DNA of 14,109 nt from Marinagarivorans sp. UBA5868 (GCA_002432095.1 DJFQ01000081.1:13056-27164); one strand, 5' to 3'; positions 1 to 8,191 are shown, numbered from the stretch's first letter. Notes: generated from the sequence alone by a model not told the origin. Numbers and translations are program-made.

Positions 1-151
1 GACCAAACGCATAGTCGGCTCTATTTCTATAAAGAATCCAAGGGTGGCCGCTGAGAGCCTTGCAAGCATTGCCGGTGCGGTAGTTGAAGAAACTCCGAAC
101 AAAGATGCTCTGGCGCTCAAATCATCCTCGAACAATTTTTCAGAACAATGA
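1..151 (+). CDS. 3' end of an upstream gene, possibly a FecR-family anti-sigma regulator (partial)
   Basis: A frame open from base 2 to the TGA at 149-151 gives 49 residues beginning TKRIVGSISIKNP and ending NNFSEQ. It is the tail of a gene that starts outside the window. Its stop overlaps the ATG of the next gene as ATGA, which strongly suggests a real gene in the same operon. The pattern (R-I-x-G-x-I-x-I-x-x-P, then A-x-x-S-L-A, then V-V-E-E and a final hydrophobic strand) resembles the small C-terminal domain of FecR-type regulators, which pass a signal from the STN domain of an outer-membrane receptor to an ECF sigma factor. A receptor with an STN domain lies two genes downstream, which fits. 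The fragment is short, so the family call is an inference; that a gene ends here is much surer. Confidence 0.6.
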   Translation, partial: TKRIVGSISIKNPRVAAESLASIAGAVVEETPNKDALALKSSSNNFSEQ

Positions 152-1122
152 ATATGAAGTATTTTTTTGCAATCTTTCTGACTTTTCTCATCTCGATTCT
201 AGCCTCCTGCGAAAATGCGGATCGAGACGGCGTGACACTAACACCAAAACCATCACCGATTGGTTTTGAACCGCCGCCGAATTCTGCCAATGAACCTGTA
301 TCGATTATTTCCGCCACAGCAAAGTGCTTGGCCGTATACGAACCAGATTTCCATAATTCCAACGATGGATCTAAAGTGCAGACCGTGGACTGCGTTGTTG
401 CATCGATTTATCAAAACTGGCGCTTTACTCAGCAGCGGGAAATTCTCTCGGACAACGGGCAATGCTTGGCGCTAGCCACAGCCGCTGAGGCGGGTGCCCT
501 TGTTGTGCTGAATAATTGTGATGGTTCCACCGATCAGAAGTGGGTTTTGGATGAACAGACTGCCACCATACACCATGAATATAATTTTAATCTCTGCCTG
601 GAAATGCCGAAGCTAACCATGCACTTCAATGGTAGCCCTCTCATTCTCATGTCCTGTCATGGTGAAGAAAATCAGCAGTGGGTCGCCCAGACACTCAAAC
701 ACAAACATCTGATCAGCGCTTTAAATGCAGAGCTGTCAATCAGTATAGAACCGCGAACGACAGCGGGCGCACCACACTTGGCTGCAACCCGGAATGTTGA
801 GGATTGGCTCAGCGCGGCATGGATTCTAGAGCCTGTGGGGAACTTTTACAGAATTCGAAACGGATGGAAGCAGGATCGTTTCCTGCACGTTGACCGGGGC
901 TCTCTGGAAGCCAGCATTATAAACCCCTACTGGGACAGCGCTGTGTGGACTTTCATTCGCCAGGACGATAGCCAAGGTGAAGCCTATCTCGTGCGCAACG
1001 TCGGATTAAATAACATTTATATAGGACTGGATGCCAACTACGAACTTAAAGCAGGCACTTTTACAGAATTGGTTGATGGCAGCACCCTCTGGCGAATTGT
1101 TGATGTCAATGAGGGCATTTAA
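148..1122 (+). CDS. Lectin lipoprotein with two tandem beta-trefoil domains
   Basis: 324 residues, predicted to be an outer-membrane lipoprotein that binds carbohydrate. Residues 1-20 are a hydrophobic signal ending in a lipobox (L-A-S then Cys21). The residue after the cysteine is Glu, not Asp, so outer-membrane sorting is expected. A proline-rich linker spans about 32-50. Residues 50-182 form a complete ricin-B type trefoil: three QxW motifs (Q89-W91, Q130-W132, Q176-W178) and three cysteine pairs (60/82, 106/124, 150/170), one pair per subdomain. Residues 185-320 form a second trefoil without QxW, seen as three repeats each closing on a tryptophan (W225, W267, W315). The start at 148 overlaps the upstream stop (ATGA); an ATG two codons later is possible. 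No strong ribosome-binding site is visible, so translational coupling is likely. The gene ends inside the start of the TonB receptor. The bound sugar cannot be read from the sequence. Confidence 0.88.
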   Translation: MNMKYFFAIFLTFLISILASCENADRDGVTLTPKPSPIGFEPPPNSANEPVSIISATAKCLAVYEPDFHNSNDGSKVQTVDCVVASIYQNWRFTQQREILSDNGQCLALATAAEAGALVVLNNCDGSTDQKWVLDEQTATIHHEYNFNLCLEMPKLTMHFNGSPLILMSCHGEENQQWVAQTLKHKHLISALNAELSISIEPRTTAGAPHLAATRNVEDWLSAAWILEPVGNFYRIRNGWKQDRFLHVDRGSLEASIINPYWDSAVWTFIRQDDSQGEAYLVRNVGLNNIYIGLDANYELKAGTFTELVDGSTLWRIVDVNEGI

Positions 1123-3619
1123 CTTTCTCCGCGCCTGCTCAGGATGGTGTTTGATTCTTAGTATTTTTGGGCTCACACAGGATGCGCTGTCCGATGTAAC
1201 AAAAGCCGGCGAGCGCTACTATTTCGACATTCCAGAATTACCGCTGAACCAATCCATATTGGAATTCGCTTTTCAAGCCGATTGCGAAGTGATCGCCCAA
1301 GAGCAGGACATAAAGCATCAGCGAGGGCGCAGGGTGCACGGCTATCACTCGCCCCTACGAGCTCTTCAACAATTATTGGCCGATGCCGGTTTGACTGTTG
1401 AACTTCTCACCGCAGCCCAGGTGTATGTAATACGCGCCGCACCTACACAGGCGGTATCAGAAGTCGCTGAGGGGCATGTGGTCGAAGAAGTTCTAGTAAC
1501 GGGCCAAAGATATCCCGCGCGTTATCAAACGATCGTCAGCAGTGACGACCACTTCGGCGGAGCCATGTTCGATACAACCCGCGCGCACAACATATTGCCG
1601 TCCGCAGTGTTAGCGGACTCTGCCAGTGACAACCTCATGGAGGCCCTCAGGTATGTGAGCTCAGCCACGCCAGGTGACGGCTTTGCGGATAGCAACGACG
1701 ACTATTTCATCCGAGGTTTTTCCCGGCAAAATACTTATGTCAACGGACTTAGGCTCAGTAATAGTACCGCTATGCAGATTGTGCCAGACACCATTAAACG
1801 TCTGGATGTATTAAAAGGGCCCTCAATGCTGTTCTACGGACAATCCAGCGCCGGAGGCGTAGTGGATATCGCTCGAAAACAACCGGCACACGAAGATCGA
1901 CTGCGAGTGGATTTAGTGCTCGGAGAGCCGAGGCGTCACAGACTTTTTGTTGAGGCCAATAAAGCCCAACTTCCCGGAAAGATCGATTTCCTGCTGATGG
2001 GCATGGACGACCGGCAACAGGAAAGCGCGGACGGCCAGCAGCGGCATCGCCAACTGGTGAGTGTCCGCGGAAAAGGCAAGATACAGGACCGTCTAATTTA
2101 TGGTGCAGGTTATGAATATCAGTATCTGAATAAAACAACAGCGCTGGACTTGCCGGTTTTTTCCGATTCCAACCATTTCTTGCCTTATTTCGGTCGTGAT
2201 TTTATCAATCAGGCAGAAGATGAATTTTCTGCATCGGCAGAACTATTCGATGGCTCACTTACTTTTACCTTGATGCCGGAATGGCAAATACAAGCCAACC
2301 TCCTGTGGCAGCGTGAATTTCGCGACGGTGTAAGAACTGGCAGTAATTTTCTTACCAATGCCCATTCCTTAATGGCCCCGGATTTACTGCGACCACGGGC
2401 TGGTGTTGCTACCATCATGGGTCAAATGGCTGTACCTATATTGCAGCTCGGCCCCAACTACACTTTTGGCCTCCTGGAGAGCCTGTACGACCAACACGAA
2501 ACAGAAAACGCCTACACAGCCAGTCTGGCACTCAATGGGCCAGTGCAAGTCGGCGCCATTGAACACCGGCTTATCGCCGGTATAGATTTCTATCACCAGT
2601 CCCTGCACCAGCAATTTGCGGTGGAAGAGAGGCAATTCGCTCGGAGACAGGTATTCAGCGAAGCCATCCTCAAAAATCCGCAACAGACACTACTTGAGGC
2701 AATGCTTCGAGAAGCACCTGCGACTCGTGCGATTAATTTGCAAGCATGGGAAGTCACGCGCGATGACTGGGGAAGCTACTTTCAACTCCGATCTAATTGG
2801 ACTGCGGACTGGAGTACAAGCCTGGGGTGGCGTTATTCTCAATTTTATGAAGCGCGCCGGGAAATCGACGGCAGCAATCCAGATCTGGAAGGCAACTACG
2901 ATGATTGGCTACTGCAGGCTGGGTCCAGCTGGTTGCTGACTGGAGCCCTATCTCTGTACGGCAATTATTCGGAGACTTTAAATCTAAATTATCTGATTGA
3001 TGATTTCGATCGATTCGTCGAACAACCGGAAAAATCTCATCAGCATGAACTCGGTCTTAAATGGCAGGCACCAGATGGTCAGATGCTCGGCACCATTTCG
3101 TTATTTGATATCACAAGTTCAGGAATCAACACCGTGGAGTTCGAGTCTGGTTATCGGACTCTTCAGGAACCACAAAAACGCCAAGTGCGAGGCATCGAAA
3201 TTGACCTAACGTGGCGAATGAATGATCGGGTTGAGTGGATCGCCAGCGGCGCCCTGCTGCACAACGAACTTGGCAAGCAAAACTCTACAAATGGTTACCC
3301 CAGTATGGTGGCTGATAATACGCTAGGAATCTTTGGCCGCATAAGCCTGTCCGACAGCTGGGCGTCCTATACCGGCATTAGCTACGTCAGCGACAGGTCC
3401 ATCGACAGCACCAGCAATGCAAAGCTCGGAGCTTATACACTTGTAGATTTGACGGTTGAAAAAAATCTGATGACCAATACAGAGGAGTGGCGAATCCGTG
3501 CGACGGTAAAAAATCTGTTGGACGAATATCACCCATCGGCCGCTTTACCCGGCATCCGCGTAGTTCCCACTCCAGGTCGACATGTGCTTATCAAATTAAG
3601 CTACGAACTCCAGAAATAA
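1103..3619 (+). CDS. TonB-dependent receptor of the siderophore/FecA type with STN signalling domain
   Basis: 838 residues from the ATG at 1103 (836 from the ATG at 1109). The start is placed here because a signal peptide follows at once (about residues 3-30, core LILSIFGL); the frame is open further upstream, but that part lies inside the lectin gene and is not signal-like. Residues 36-112 are an STN domain (opens YYFDIPELPLNQ), used by FecA-type receptors to signal to a FecR partner. A TonB box-like VEEVLVTGQ lies at 127-135. The plug covers about 155-260 with the typical IRGF, VNGL, I-K-R-L-D-V-L-K-G-P, L-F-Y-G and G-G-V-V-D motifs. The rest is the 22-strand barrel with the near-terminal VKNLLDEYHPS motif. 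The protein ends in Lys rather than the usual terminal aromatic. The plug motifs point to the siderophore-receptor subfamily, though related receptors also take up sugars. The start overlaps the lectin gene by 20 bases, so the two are probably co-translated. Confidence 0.93.
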   Translation: MSMRAFNFLRACSGWCLILSIFGLTQDALSDVTKAGERYYFDIPELPLNQSILEFAFQADCEVIAQEQDIKHQRGRRVHGYHSPLRALQQLLADAGLTVELLTAAQVYVIRAAPTQAVSEVAEGHVVEEVLVTGQRYPARYQTIVSSDDHFGGAMFDTTRAHNILPSAVLADSASDNLMEALRYVSSATPGDGFADSNDDYFIRGFSRQNTYVNGLRLSNSTAMQIVPDTIKRLDVLKGPSMLFYGQSSAGGVVDIARKQPAHEDRLRVDLVLGEPRRHRLFVEANKAQLPGKIDFLLMGMDDRQQESADGQQRHRQLVSVRGKGKIQDRLIYGAGYEYQYLNKTTALDLPVFSDSNHFLPYFGRDFINQAEDEFSASAELFDGSLTFTLMPEWQIQANLLWQREFRDGVRTGSNFLTNAHSLMAPDLLRPRAGVATIMGQMAVPILQLGPNYTFGLLESLYDQHETENAYTASLALNGPVQVGAIEHRLIAGIDFYHQSLHQQFAVEERQFARRQVFSEAILKNPQQTLLEAMLREAPATRAINLQAWEVTRDDWGSYFQLRSNWTADWSTSLGWRYSQFYEARREIDGSNPDLEGNYDDWLLQAGSSWLLTGALSLYGNYSETLNLNYLIDDFDRFVEQPEKSHQHELGLKWQAPDGQMLGTISLFDITSSGINTVEFESGYRTLQEPQKRQVRGIEIDLTWRMNDRVEWIASGALLHNELGKQNSTNGYPSMVADNTLGIFGRISLSDSWASYTGISYVSDRSIDSTSNAKLGAYTLVDLTVEKNLMTNTEEWRIRATVKNLLDEYHPSAALPGIRVVPTPGRHVLIKLSYELQK

Positions 3620-3693
3620 TTACCTACAATTAAAGCATCTCACGGTGAGTGCACAAAATTCGGTCTACCCAGGCGAACTCAAGCATCAAAGAA

Positions 3694-3720
3694 GCCCCGT
3701 CAAGCAAGAAATGACGGGGC
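3694..3720. terminator. Hairpin between convergent genes, probable bidirectional terminator
   Basis: A perfect 9-bp stem, GCCCCGTCA paired with TGACGGGGC, encloses a 9-base loop. It lies 74 bases after the stop of the TonB receptor and 144 bases beyond the stop of the convergent hydrolase gene. The tract after the stem is only modestly T-rich on + (ATACTTTAG) and a little better on - (TTCTTTGATG). It probably ends transcription from both sides. The rest of 3620-3864 shows no gene. Confidence 0.75.
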
Positions 3721-3864
3721 ATACTTTAGATAGCCGCCAATCAAACCCAAAATTTCAGCGGCCAGCTGGAACACTAGAACATTTGCGCACTCCATCGAGC
3801 ATGATGGGTTAACTTTTTGCTGCTCGATGGGTACACGCAAGCTACATACCCTAGAACTTTTAGA

Positions 3865-6660
3865 TCAAGTGCACGTATACCAGCGTGTGCTCCAAAAAGA
3901 ATCGGAGTAATTTCGTATTTTCGGATTAACTCCATTTTCGGTGTGGAGAAAGTATCCTGGTGCGGCAACGTTTTCCAGTCTTATATAGTCTCCGACTTTC
4001 ACGATCTTCCAATAAGCGCGGGTCACTGAAGTACCAGAGGGCAGTGCTTGTGACACAACTGGTGCGTCTATCTGTGTCCCTTGGGCTTGGATATATTGAT
4101 TCGGTTGAGAGTTGGAAATTCTGTAAACGGTTTGGCCGCTGTGAAGAACAGGTTCAAACCTCCATTTGGCAGAAGCCCAGCCATGATCATCCAGTGTGCT
4201 CTGGCGCAACTGGGAGACCCCATTAACAGGTTGAATATTTAAGAACCTATTTTCTGTGGGTGACATATTTTGAAGACGATAGAGGTCGGTACCGGAGCCA
4301 CCAGTGGGATCACAGCTGCCATACTTGTGACCTCCGATCTTTATCGAACGGAGGTCATCAAAGCGGCGACTTCCAGCATAATCGCTGTTCCAAATCCATG
4401 CCTCACCAGACTTGTGCAGCGGATTTGGGTCGGGATTTGCGCCGACTCCCGAGCGTGTTCCATCCATTGCTCCACCTTGGCCGCCGGGTATAGCCACAAA
4501 TGTGCCATCGGGAAGGCGGTTGAATGCGGGGCCGTGGTCCATTAGAAAACGCAGCAATCCAGACGCACTTGCACTAAAGCCAAGCCCTCGGTCCAAAGGT
4601 ATCAGGCGTCGAATACCCGTTTCTCTATCAACAATCATATAACCAGGCTCCCTCAATGGACGCTGAGCAGGATTTTCACGGGCGATAACGATTTCTGTTG
4701 AACCCATTTCTTGGAGTATTTGCTCAAATGGCTTTCCAGCAGCCACCTGAGCTACGTATCGTAGTAAGCCATGGCCGTTGTTTGAATACAACTCACCGTC
4801 GCCTGGTTTAATAGCGCAATTCTTGCCGCTGCTCCACTCGCATGCGTCGTGACTTGCATAAAAACGTGCCAGATGCTCGCTTGTGACCTGGTTGGGATGT
4901 ACGCCGAACCGATAGGCAAGCTCGTCGTGGAAGCCTTGAGTGCCTATTTCCTGATTGGTGATTCCACTCCTGTGTGTCCGCAAATGCTCAACGGTAATGT
5001 CCATCACATTTTGCCCGAATGTTTTTCCTGGCATTGGTGTTATGTTCAGCACTTCGCCAAAGACTTTGGTATCAGGATGTAAAGTTCCTTGTCTATATAA
5101 ATAGACCGTGACTGCATCTGTCACTCTTTTATCAACACTCGCTAACCGCATCATTGGATTCGCATCTAGAGGAGTGGTTAGCGACCTATTAGCCCAGCCT
5201 AGAACGCGCTGATTGTTCAACACGTTCTGTTTATAGTCCGCGTAAGTTCCACCCATTGCACCTTGCTCCTTGGTATATTGGGTGAAAATATCCATCAGCT
5301 GGTGTAACGATACATCTTGCGTGTTTACTACATTTTTTGTAACTGGCAGGTTGGCTAGCGCTTGATTCTGAGCCAGCCCAAAGTCAGACACCGCATCGGT
5401 GCAATTATTGATTTGGTTGTTTGTTCCTTCATAAATACATTCTACGCGTATTGCGATGACGTTATTCCCGGGAACTAAAGCCGCGCGTGCCGTATCGTTC
5501 ATCCCTAAATAGTGATAACGATCTGCAAGACCACTAAGGTAAGTATTTGTTGCAAGCTTGCCATTAACGTAAATGCTTACGCTATTATTCCAGCGGCCCC
5601 AGAACATTAGGTTATTAATCTGCGTTTGCGTCAAGCTTACTACTCGACGCAGCCAGAAAGGCGACTGGTTAATACCACCTTCGCCATTACCAAGTCGACT
5701 ACTCTTGTTGTGCTGCCAATTTCCGGTATTAAAGGTATAGCTCTGTTGTGTCGCCCAGGGGTGACTAATCTGCTCCATTGGGCATACAGGGCTGTCAGCC
5801 CCTCGGACCTTTTGGAAAGGGTTGCCACCGGAGATACAGGTTCTTAATTTTAAGTTGGATTCTGGGTTTGTGGTGGAAACTGACCAACTTGCACTTGAAG
5901 GGCTCACTATCCAACTAGTTGGTGCCACTAAATCACCATCTCTTTGCGCGCGAGGACAATTGGCATTAATATCCGAAGGCACCGTGCTGGTGGTGCTCAA
6001 ATTTGATACGACTGCTGTTGCTTTGGTGGTGCTGTGGTGCCCGTTTAGAGCCACCCCCATCAGTGCAGAACCTGAAAGATTAACGGTTTCCTTTGTACGC
6101 AAATTCCAGCACTGCCCGTCGTCGGAGCTATAGATGGTGACAGTCGTCCCTTGGCGCACGGCGCTCAACCACTTAGCAGGCCTTAAATAACGGGCACGGT
6201 ACTTAGATGTTCGGGTATAAGCATCATCTCTCGCTGGGGTTTCTTCCCATGTCTGGGCGGTTGACCCGCCTGCGCTGGCTCTGACTGATCCTCCCGAGCC
6301 AAACTCAGGGCGCATAAAGAAAAAAGAGTTAGCGGCATTGGAGTTCGAATTCTGCCTCACCATAATTCCAATTTTTGTATTATCTACCGTCTTGCTGACA
6401 GAATTGATACGGGCAGTTATCCGACCGTTACCCGGTAATGATTTATAAAGAAAAAGAAAGTGATCTGCTTGGTGGGCGATGTCACTTCCACCTGCAGTCA
6501 TCGTATAAGTCGCATTGGAGGAATTGTAGGTTGTAGTGCCTCCGACGTTGTTTCCTATATTTTCGGCAGTAAAGCCATTAACTTGTGTCTGCGCCCAACT
6601 CGGCACAGGGCCCAGCATTAACATCGCTAGAAGCGATTTCACTATTGCCTTATTTCTCAT
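3865..6660 (-). CDS. Secreted multidomain serine hydrolase (beta-lactamase fold) with carbohydrate-binding-like domains and C-terminal beta-trefoil
   Basis: 931 residues with a signal peptide (1-23, ending PSWA before QTQ). Residues 25-225 look like a laminin-G/ConA-type (DUF1349-like) domain, with the pattern GSDI, DHF-F-Y, G-N-G-R-I-T-A-R, G-I-M-V-R. Residues about 245-430 look like a galactose-binding beta-sandwich (strand motifs W-G-R-W, V-Y-V-N-G-K, L-V-P-G-N-N-V-I-A-I-R-V). Residues about 452-775 are a serine beta-lactamase/esterase fold with S508-x-x-K511 and Y625-S-N627. The place of the usual H-x-G motif reads Q728-G-G730 before the family-like GTRS segment; a K750-S-G752 follows. 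Residues 790-931 are a trefoil of three repeats, each opening with an aromatic-R-[LI]-x-N motif and closing on W833, W884 and W927. An in-frame ATG lies 35 codons upstream, but the start at 6660 is preferred for its signal peptide and AAGG site. The likely role is hydrolysis of an ester or amide on a bound polysaccharide or surface polymer; the substrate is unknown. Confidence 0.88.
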   Translation of the reverse strand: MRNKAIVKSLLAMLMLGPVPSWAQTQVNGFTAENIGNNVGGTTTYNSSNATYTMTAGGSDIAHQADHFLFLYKSLPGNGRITARINSVSKTVDNTKIGIMVRQNSNSNAANSFFFMRPEFGSGGSVRASAGGSTAQTWEETPARDDAYTRTSKYRARYLRPAKWLSAVRQGTTVTIYSSDDGQCWNLRTKETVNLSGSALMGVALNGHHSTTKATAVVSNLSTTSTVPSDINANCPRAQRDGDLVAPTSWIVSPSSASWSVSTTNPESNLKLRTCISGGNPFQKVRGADSPVCPMEQISHPWATQQSYTFNTGNWQHNKSSRLGNGEGGINQSPFWLRRVVSLTQTQINNLMFWGRWNNSVSIYVNGKLATNTYLSGLADRYHYLGMNDTARAALVPGNNVIAIRVECIYEGTNNQINNCTDAVSDFGLAQNQALANLPVTKNVVNTQDVSLHQLMDIFTQYTKEQGAMGGTYADYKQNVLNNQRVLGWANRSLTTPLDANPMMRLASVDKRVTDAVTVYLYRQGTLHPDTKVFGEVLNITPMPGKTFGQNVMDITVEHLRTHRSGITNQEIGTQGFHDELAYRFGVHPNQVTSEHLARFYASHDACEWSSGKNCAIKPGDGELYSNNGHGLLRYVAQVAAGKPFEQILQEMGSTEIVIARENPAQRPLREPGYMIVDRETGIRRLIPLDRGLGFSASASGLLRFLMDHGPAFNRLPDGTFVAIPGGQGGAMDGTRSGVGANPDPNPLHKSGEAWIWNSDYAGSRRFDDLRSIKIGGHKYGSCDPTGGSGTDLYRLQNMSPTENRFLNIQPVNGVSQLRQSTLDDHGWASAKWRFEPVLHSGQTVYRISNSQPNQYIQAQGTQIDAPVVSQALPSGTSVTRAYWKIVKVGDYIRLENVAAPGYFLHTENGVNPKIRNYSDSFWSTRWYTCT

Positions 6661-6669
6661 ATTTTCGCG

Positions 6670-6673
6670 CCTT
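6670..6673 (-). promoter_or_regulatory. Ribosome-binding site deciding the hydrolase start
   Basis: AAGG on the - strand, 9 bases before the ATG at 6660, supports that start over the longer in-frame ATG at 6765. Confidence 0.6.
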
Positions 6674-6795
6674 AAGATTAAAAAACTCCCATGGGTGACA
6701 AATCCCCATTCCCGATGCCCGATACATATCGCACTCACATTCTGATCGGATCGCCCATAGGACACAGATCGGCAGCTTTACCTCAGAAATTCTTT

Positions 6796-6811
6796 TGTGA
6801 CAGGAATCACA
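6796..6811. promoter_or_regulatory. CRP/Vfr-type binding site, perfect TGTGA-N6-TCACA palindrome
   Basis: TGTGACAGGAATCACA matches the core consensus of CRP (Vfr in pseudomonads) with the right 6-base spacer. Its edge lies 135 bases upstream of the ATG of the secreted hydrolase gene, the only gene reading away from it nearby. If it acts, the hydrolase would respond to cAMP and carbon status, as many secreted degradative enzymes do. No convincing -35/-10 pair could be placed between the site and the gene, so activation versus repression is open. Confidence 0.6.
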
Positions 6812-7562
6812 CTTAGCCACTAGCCAGGCCTAAAAAGGTCAAGGTCGGCGCAACTGCAAATTTTTCAAGTTAGACGAAATAATGACCGATTGAGCCGGCA
6901 AGGGGGTGGTAACATCTAGAAGGTGACTGGCCACTGAGCGCACCTGTGCCGACTGGGGCCCCTTTTTATTTCAAAGGAAATGATCCCCCCACTCTGCTTG
7001 CCACCCCCACTACAAAGCGGGTTTTGTGCCCCAGATCTGCTCATCTCCCATGCATCACAACTCGCCGCTGCCATTCCTCGTCCGTGGGGGGTTACGGAGG
7101 TTAGTGTCTCTATGCGGAGAAGAAGCACGACGCTTCATAAGGAACCAAAGCATTAGCCTAATATACGGGCGCCAATCATGCGAAAATTCAGCCCATGTGA
7201 ATGTGAGACCAGAACCCCGGCCCCGCACATCTGACTCTAATTGACTGACTGTGCGCACTGTCGTGCCTGTAAATCAATGGAATTCGGCTCAGCGGATATA
7301 GATGCTTTTACGTATTCGGCGGATTGGTGAGATTGGTAGGGTGGGTTATTTTGCGTCAGTTGGCGCGGTTTTGCTGAGTGGCGTGTGCCATTTGCCACTC
7401 AAGATCATCGCTATTGTTCTTGGAGAGGCGCTATGGAATTCGGTGCGGCGGTGTATGCCGCCAAGTAGCCACGCATGGTTGTATAACACGTGCCATCCGC
7501 ATTAGTTGTTGATTGTTTGACACTGCAAAACCGCCGCCGCCATTTGACCCCGCATACTGCCA
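6812..7562. other. Gene-poor intergenic region
   Basis: No reading frame here has a start signal, family resemblance or good codon pattern. The stretch holds the upstream side of the hydrolase gene at its left end and the downstream side of the small outer-membrane protein gene at its right end. Visible structure is limited to a 7-bp inverted repeat (7376-7382 with 7394-7400, GAGTGGC/GCCACTC) and two copies of ATGGAATTCGG at 7277-7287 and 7433-7443. It may be decayed sequence. Confidence 0.5.
7277..7443 (+). repeat. Direct repeat of ATGGAATTCGG, 156 bp apart
   Basis: Eleven identical bases occur at 7277-7287 and 7433-7443, followed by loosely similar sequence (GCTCAGCGGATAT and TGCGGCGGTGTAT). 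The meaning is unknown; it could be the trace of a local duplication. Confidence 0.35.
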
Positions 7563-8186
7563 TCAAAACTTGAATTTAATACCGAGCGCAAGTTGGTTCA
7601 TATCGGTATCACCCAATTCTTTAATGTCGACTTTTTTGACCAATGAATAAGACAAGTCAAACCATCTATAGCGATAGCCAATTCCGATCCTCGGCGAAAT
7701 TCCGCTGTCACTAACGCTGAATCCGTCGGAGCCACTGCCTGCACCAATTCTGACATCTTTGGCTTCAGCTTTATAAAAAAATGCGCCAAGCGCTGCGTAA
7801 ATTCCAGAATTATCTGAGATTTCTAATACCCGTTTATATGAAAGCGTCAATCCACTCACACCAAACTTGCCGACAACCGTTATCTGAGGATAGGAAGTCT
7901 GCTCGCCGGGAAAGCCATAAAAATATGCTTTGGACTCGACTTCGCCCGCATCCATATAGCCCAATTCATAAATATTTCCGGAGGATTCCAATCCATATAC
8001 AAGATGATAGCCGTTTGAACTGTCATCACAGGACCGGCTATAAAGCGGATTAATAATCGTGTTTTCGATGTAATCACAAGACGCATCAGATTTGGATTGC
8101 ACCAAGTCTACGCCAGCAAACTGCTTGGTTTCTGCTACGGCTGTGGCGGCTACGAATAATGAAGCGAAAATTGCTACACGGATCAT
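7563..8186 (-). CDS. Small outer-membrane beta-barrel protein
   Basis: 207 residues. Residues 1-18 are a clean signal peptide ending AVA before ETK. The mature part alternates polar and hydrophobic residues in about eight strands and ends in KFKF with the terminal Phe recognised by the BAM machinery, as in the OmpA-barrel/OmpW/opacity-protein group. Two cysteines at 37 and 53 could form a disulfide in the first outer loop. Glycine- and serine-rich turns (about 147-160) fit short periplasmic or long outer loops. The start is supported by an AAGGAA site. It appears to be a single-gene unit. The function is not readable; such proteins are often stress- or host-surface-related or minor porins. 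Confidence 0.75.
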   Translation of the reverse strand: MIRVAIFASLFVAATAVAETKQFAGVDLVQSKSDASCDYIENTIINPLYSRSCDDSSNGYHLVYGLESSGNIYELGYMDAGEVESKAYFYGFPGEQTSYPQITVVGKFGVSGLTLSYKRVLEISDNSGIYAALGAFFYKAEAKDVRIGAGSGSDGFSVSDSGISPRIGIGYRYRWFDLSYSLVKKVDIKELGDTDMNQLALGIKFKF

Positions 8187-8191
8187 GCTTG

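Noticed and set aside
1031..1102. Earlier ATG of the TonB receptor frame
   Set aside because: The extra 24 residues lie inside the lectin gene and precede a clean signal peptide, so they would disrupt export.
3865..6660. True beta-lactamase (antibiotic resistance) reading of the serine hydrolase
   Set aside because: The length, three accessory domains, and unusual third motif fit a surface-polymer hydrolase far better than a resistance enzyme.
6661..6765. Earlier ATG of the hydrolase frame
   Set aside because: The added 35 residues are not signal-like, and the later ATG has both a ribosome-binding site and a signal peptide.
7302..7505. 67-codon + strand frame in the gene-free stretch
   Set aside because: No ribosome-binding site, and no signal-peptide or family pattern beyond a short hydrophobic run. 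It spans the repeat and hairpin region and is more likely chance.
7465..7505. Sequence loosely like an integron recombination site (GTTGTATAACAC region)
   Set aside because: No matching inverted partner boxes, no cassette structure and no integrase in the window.
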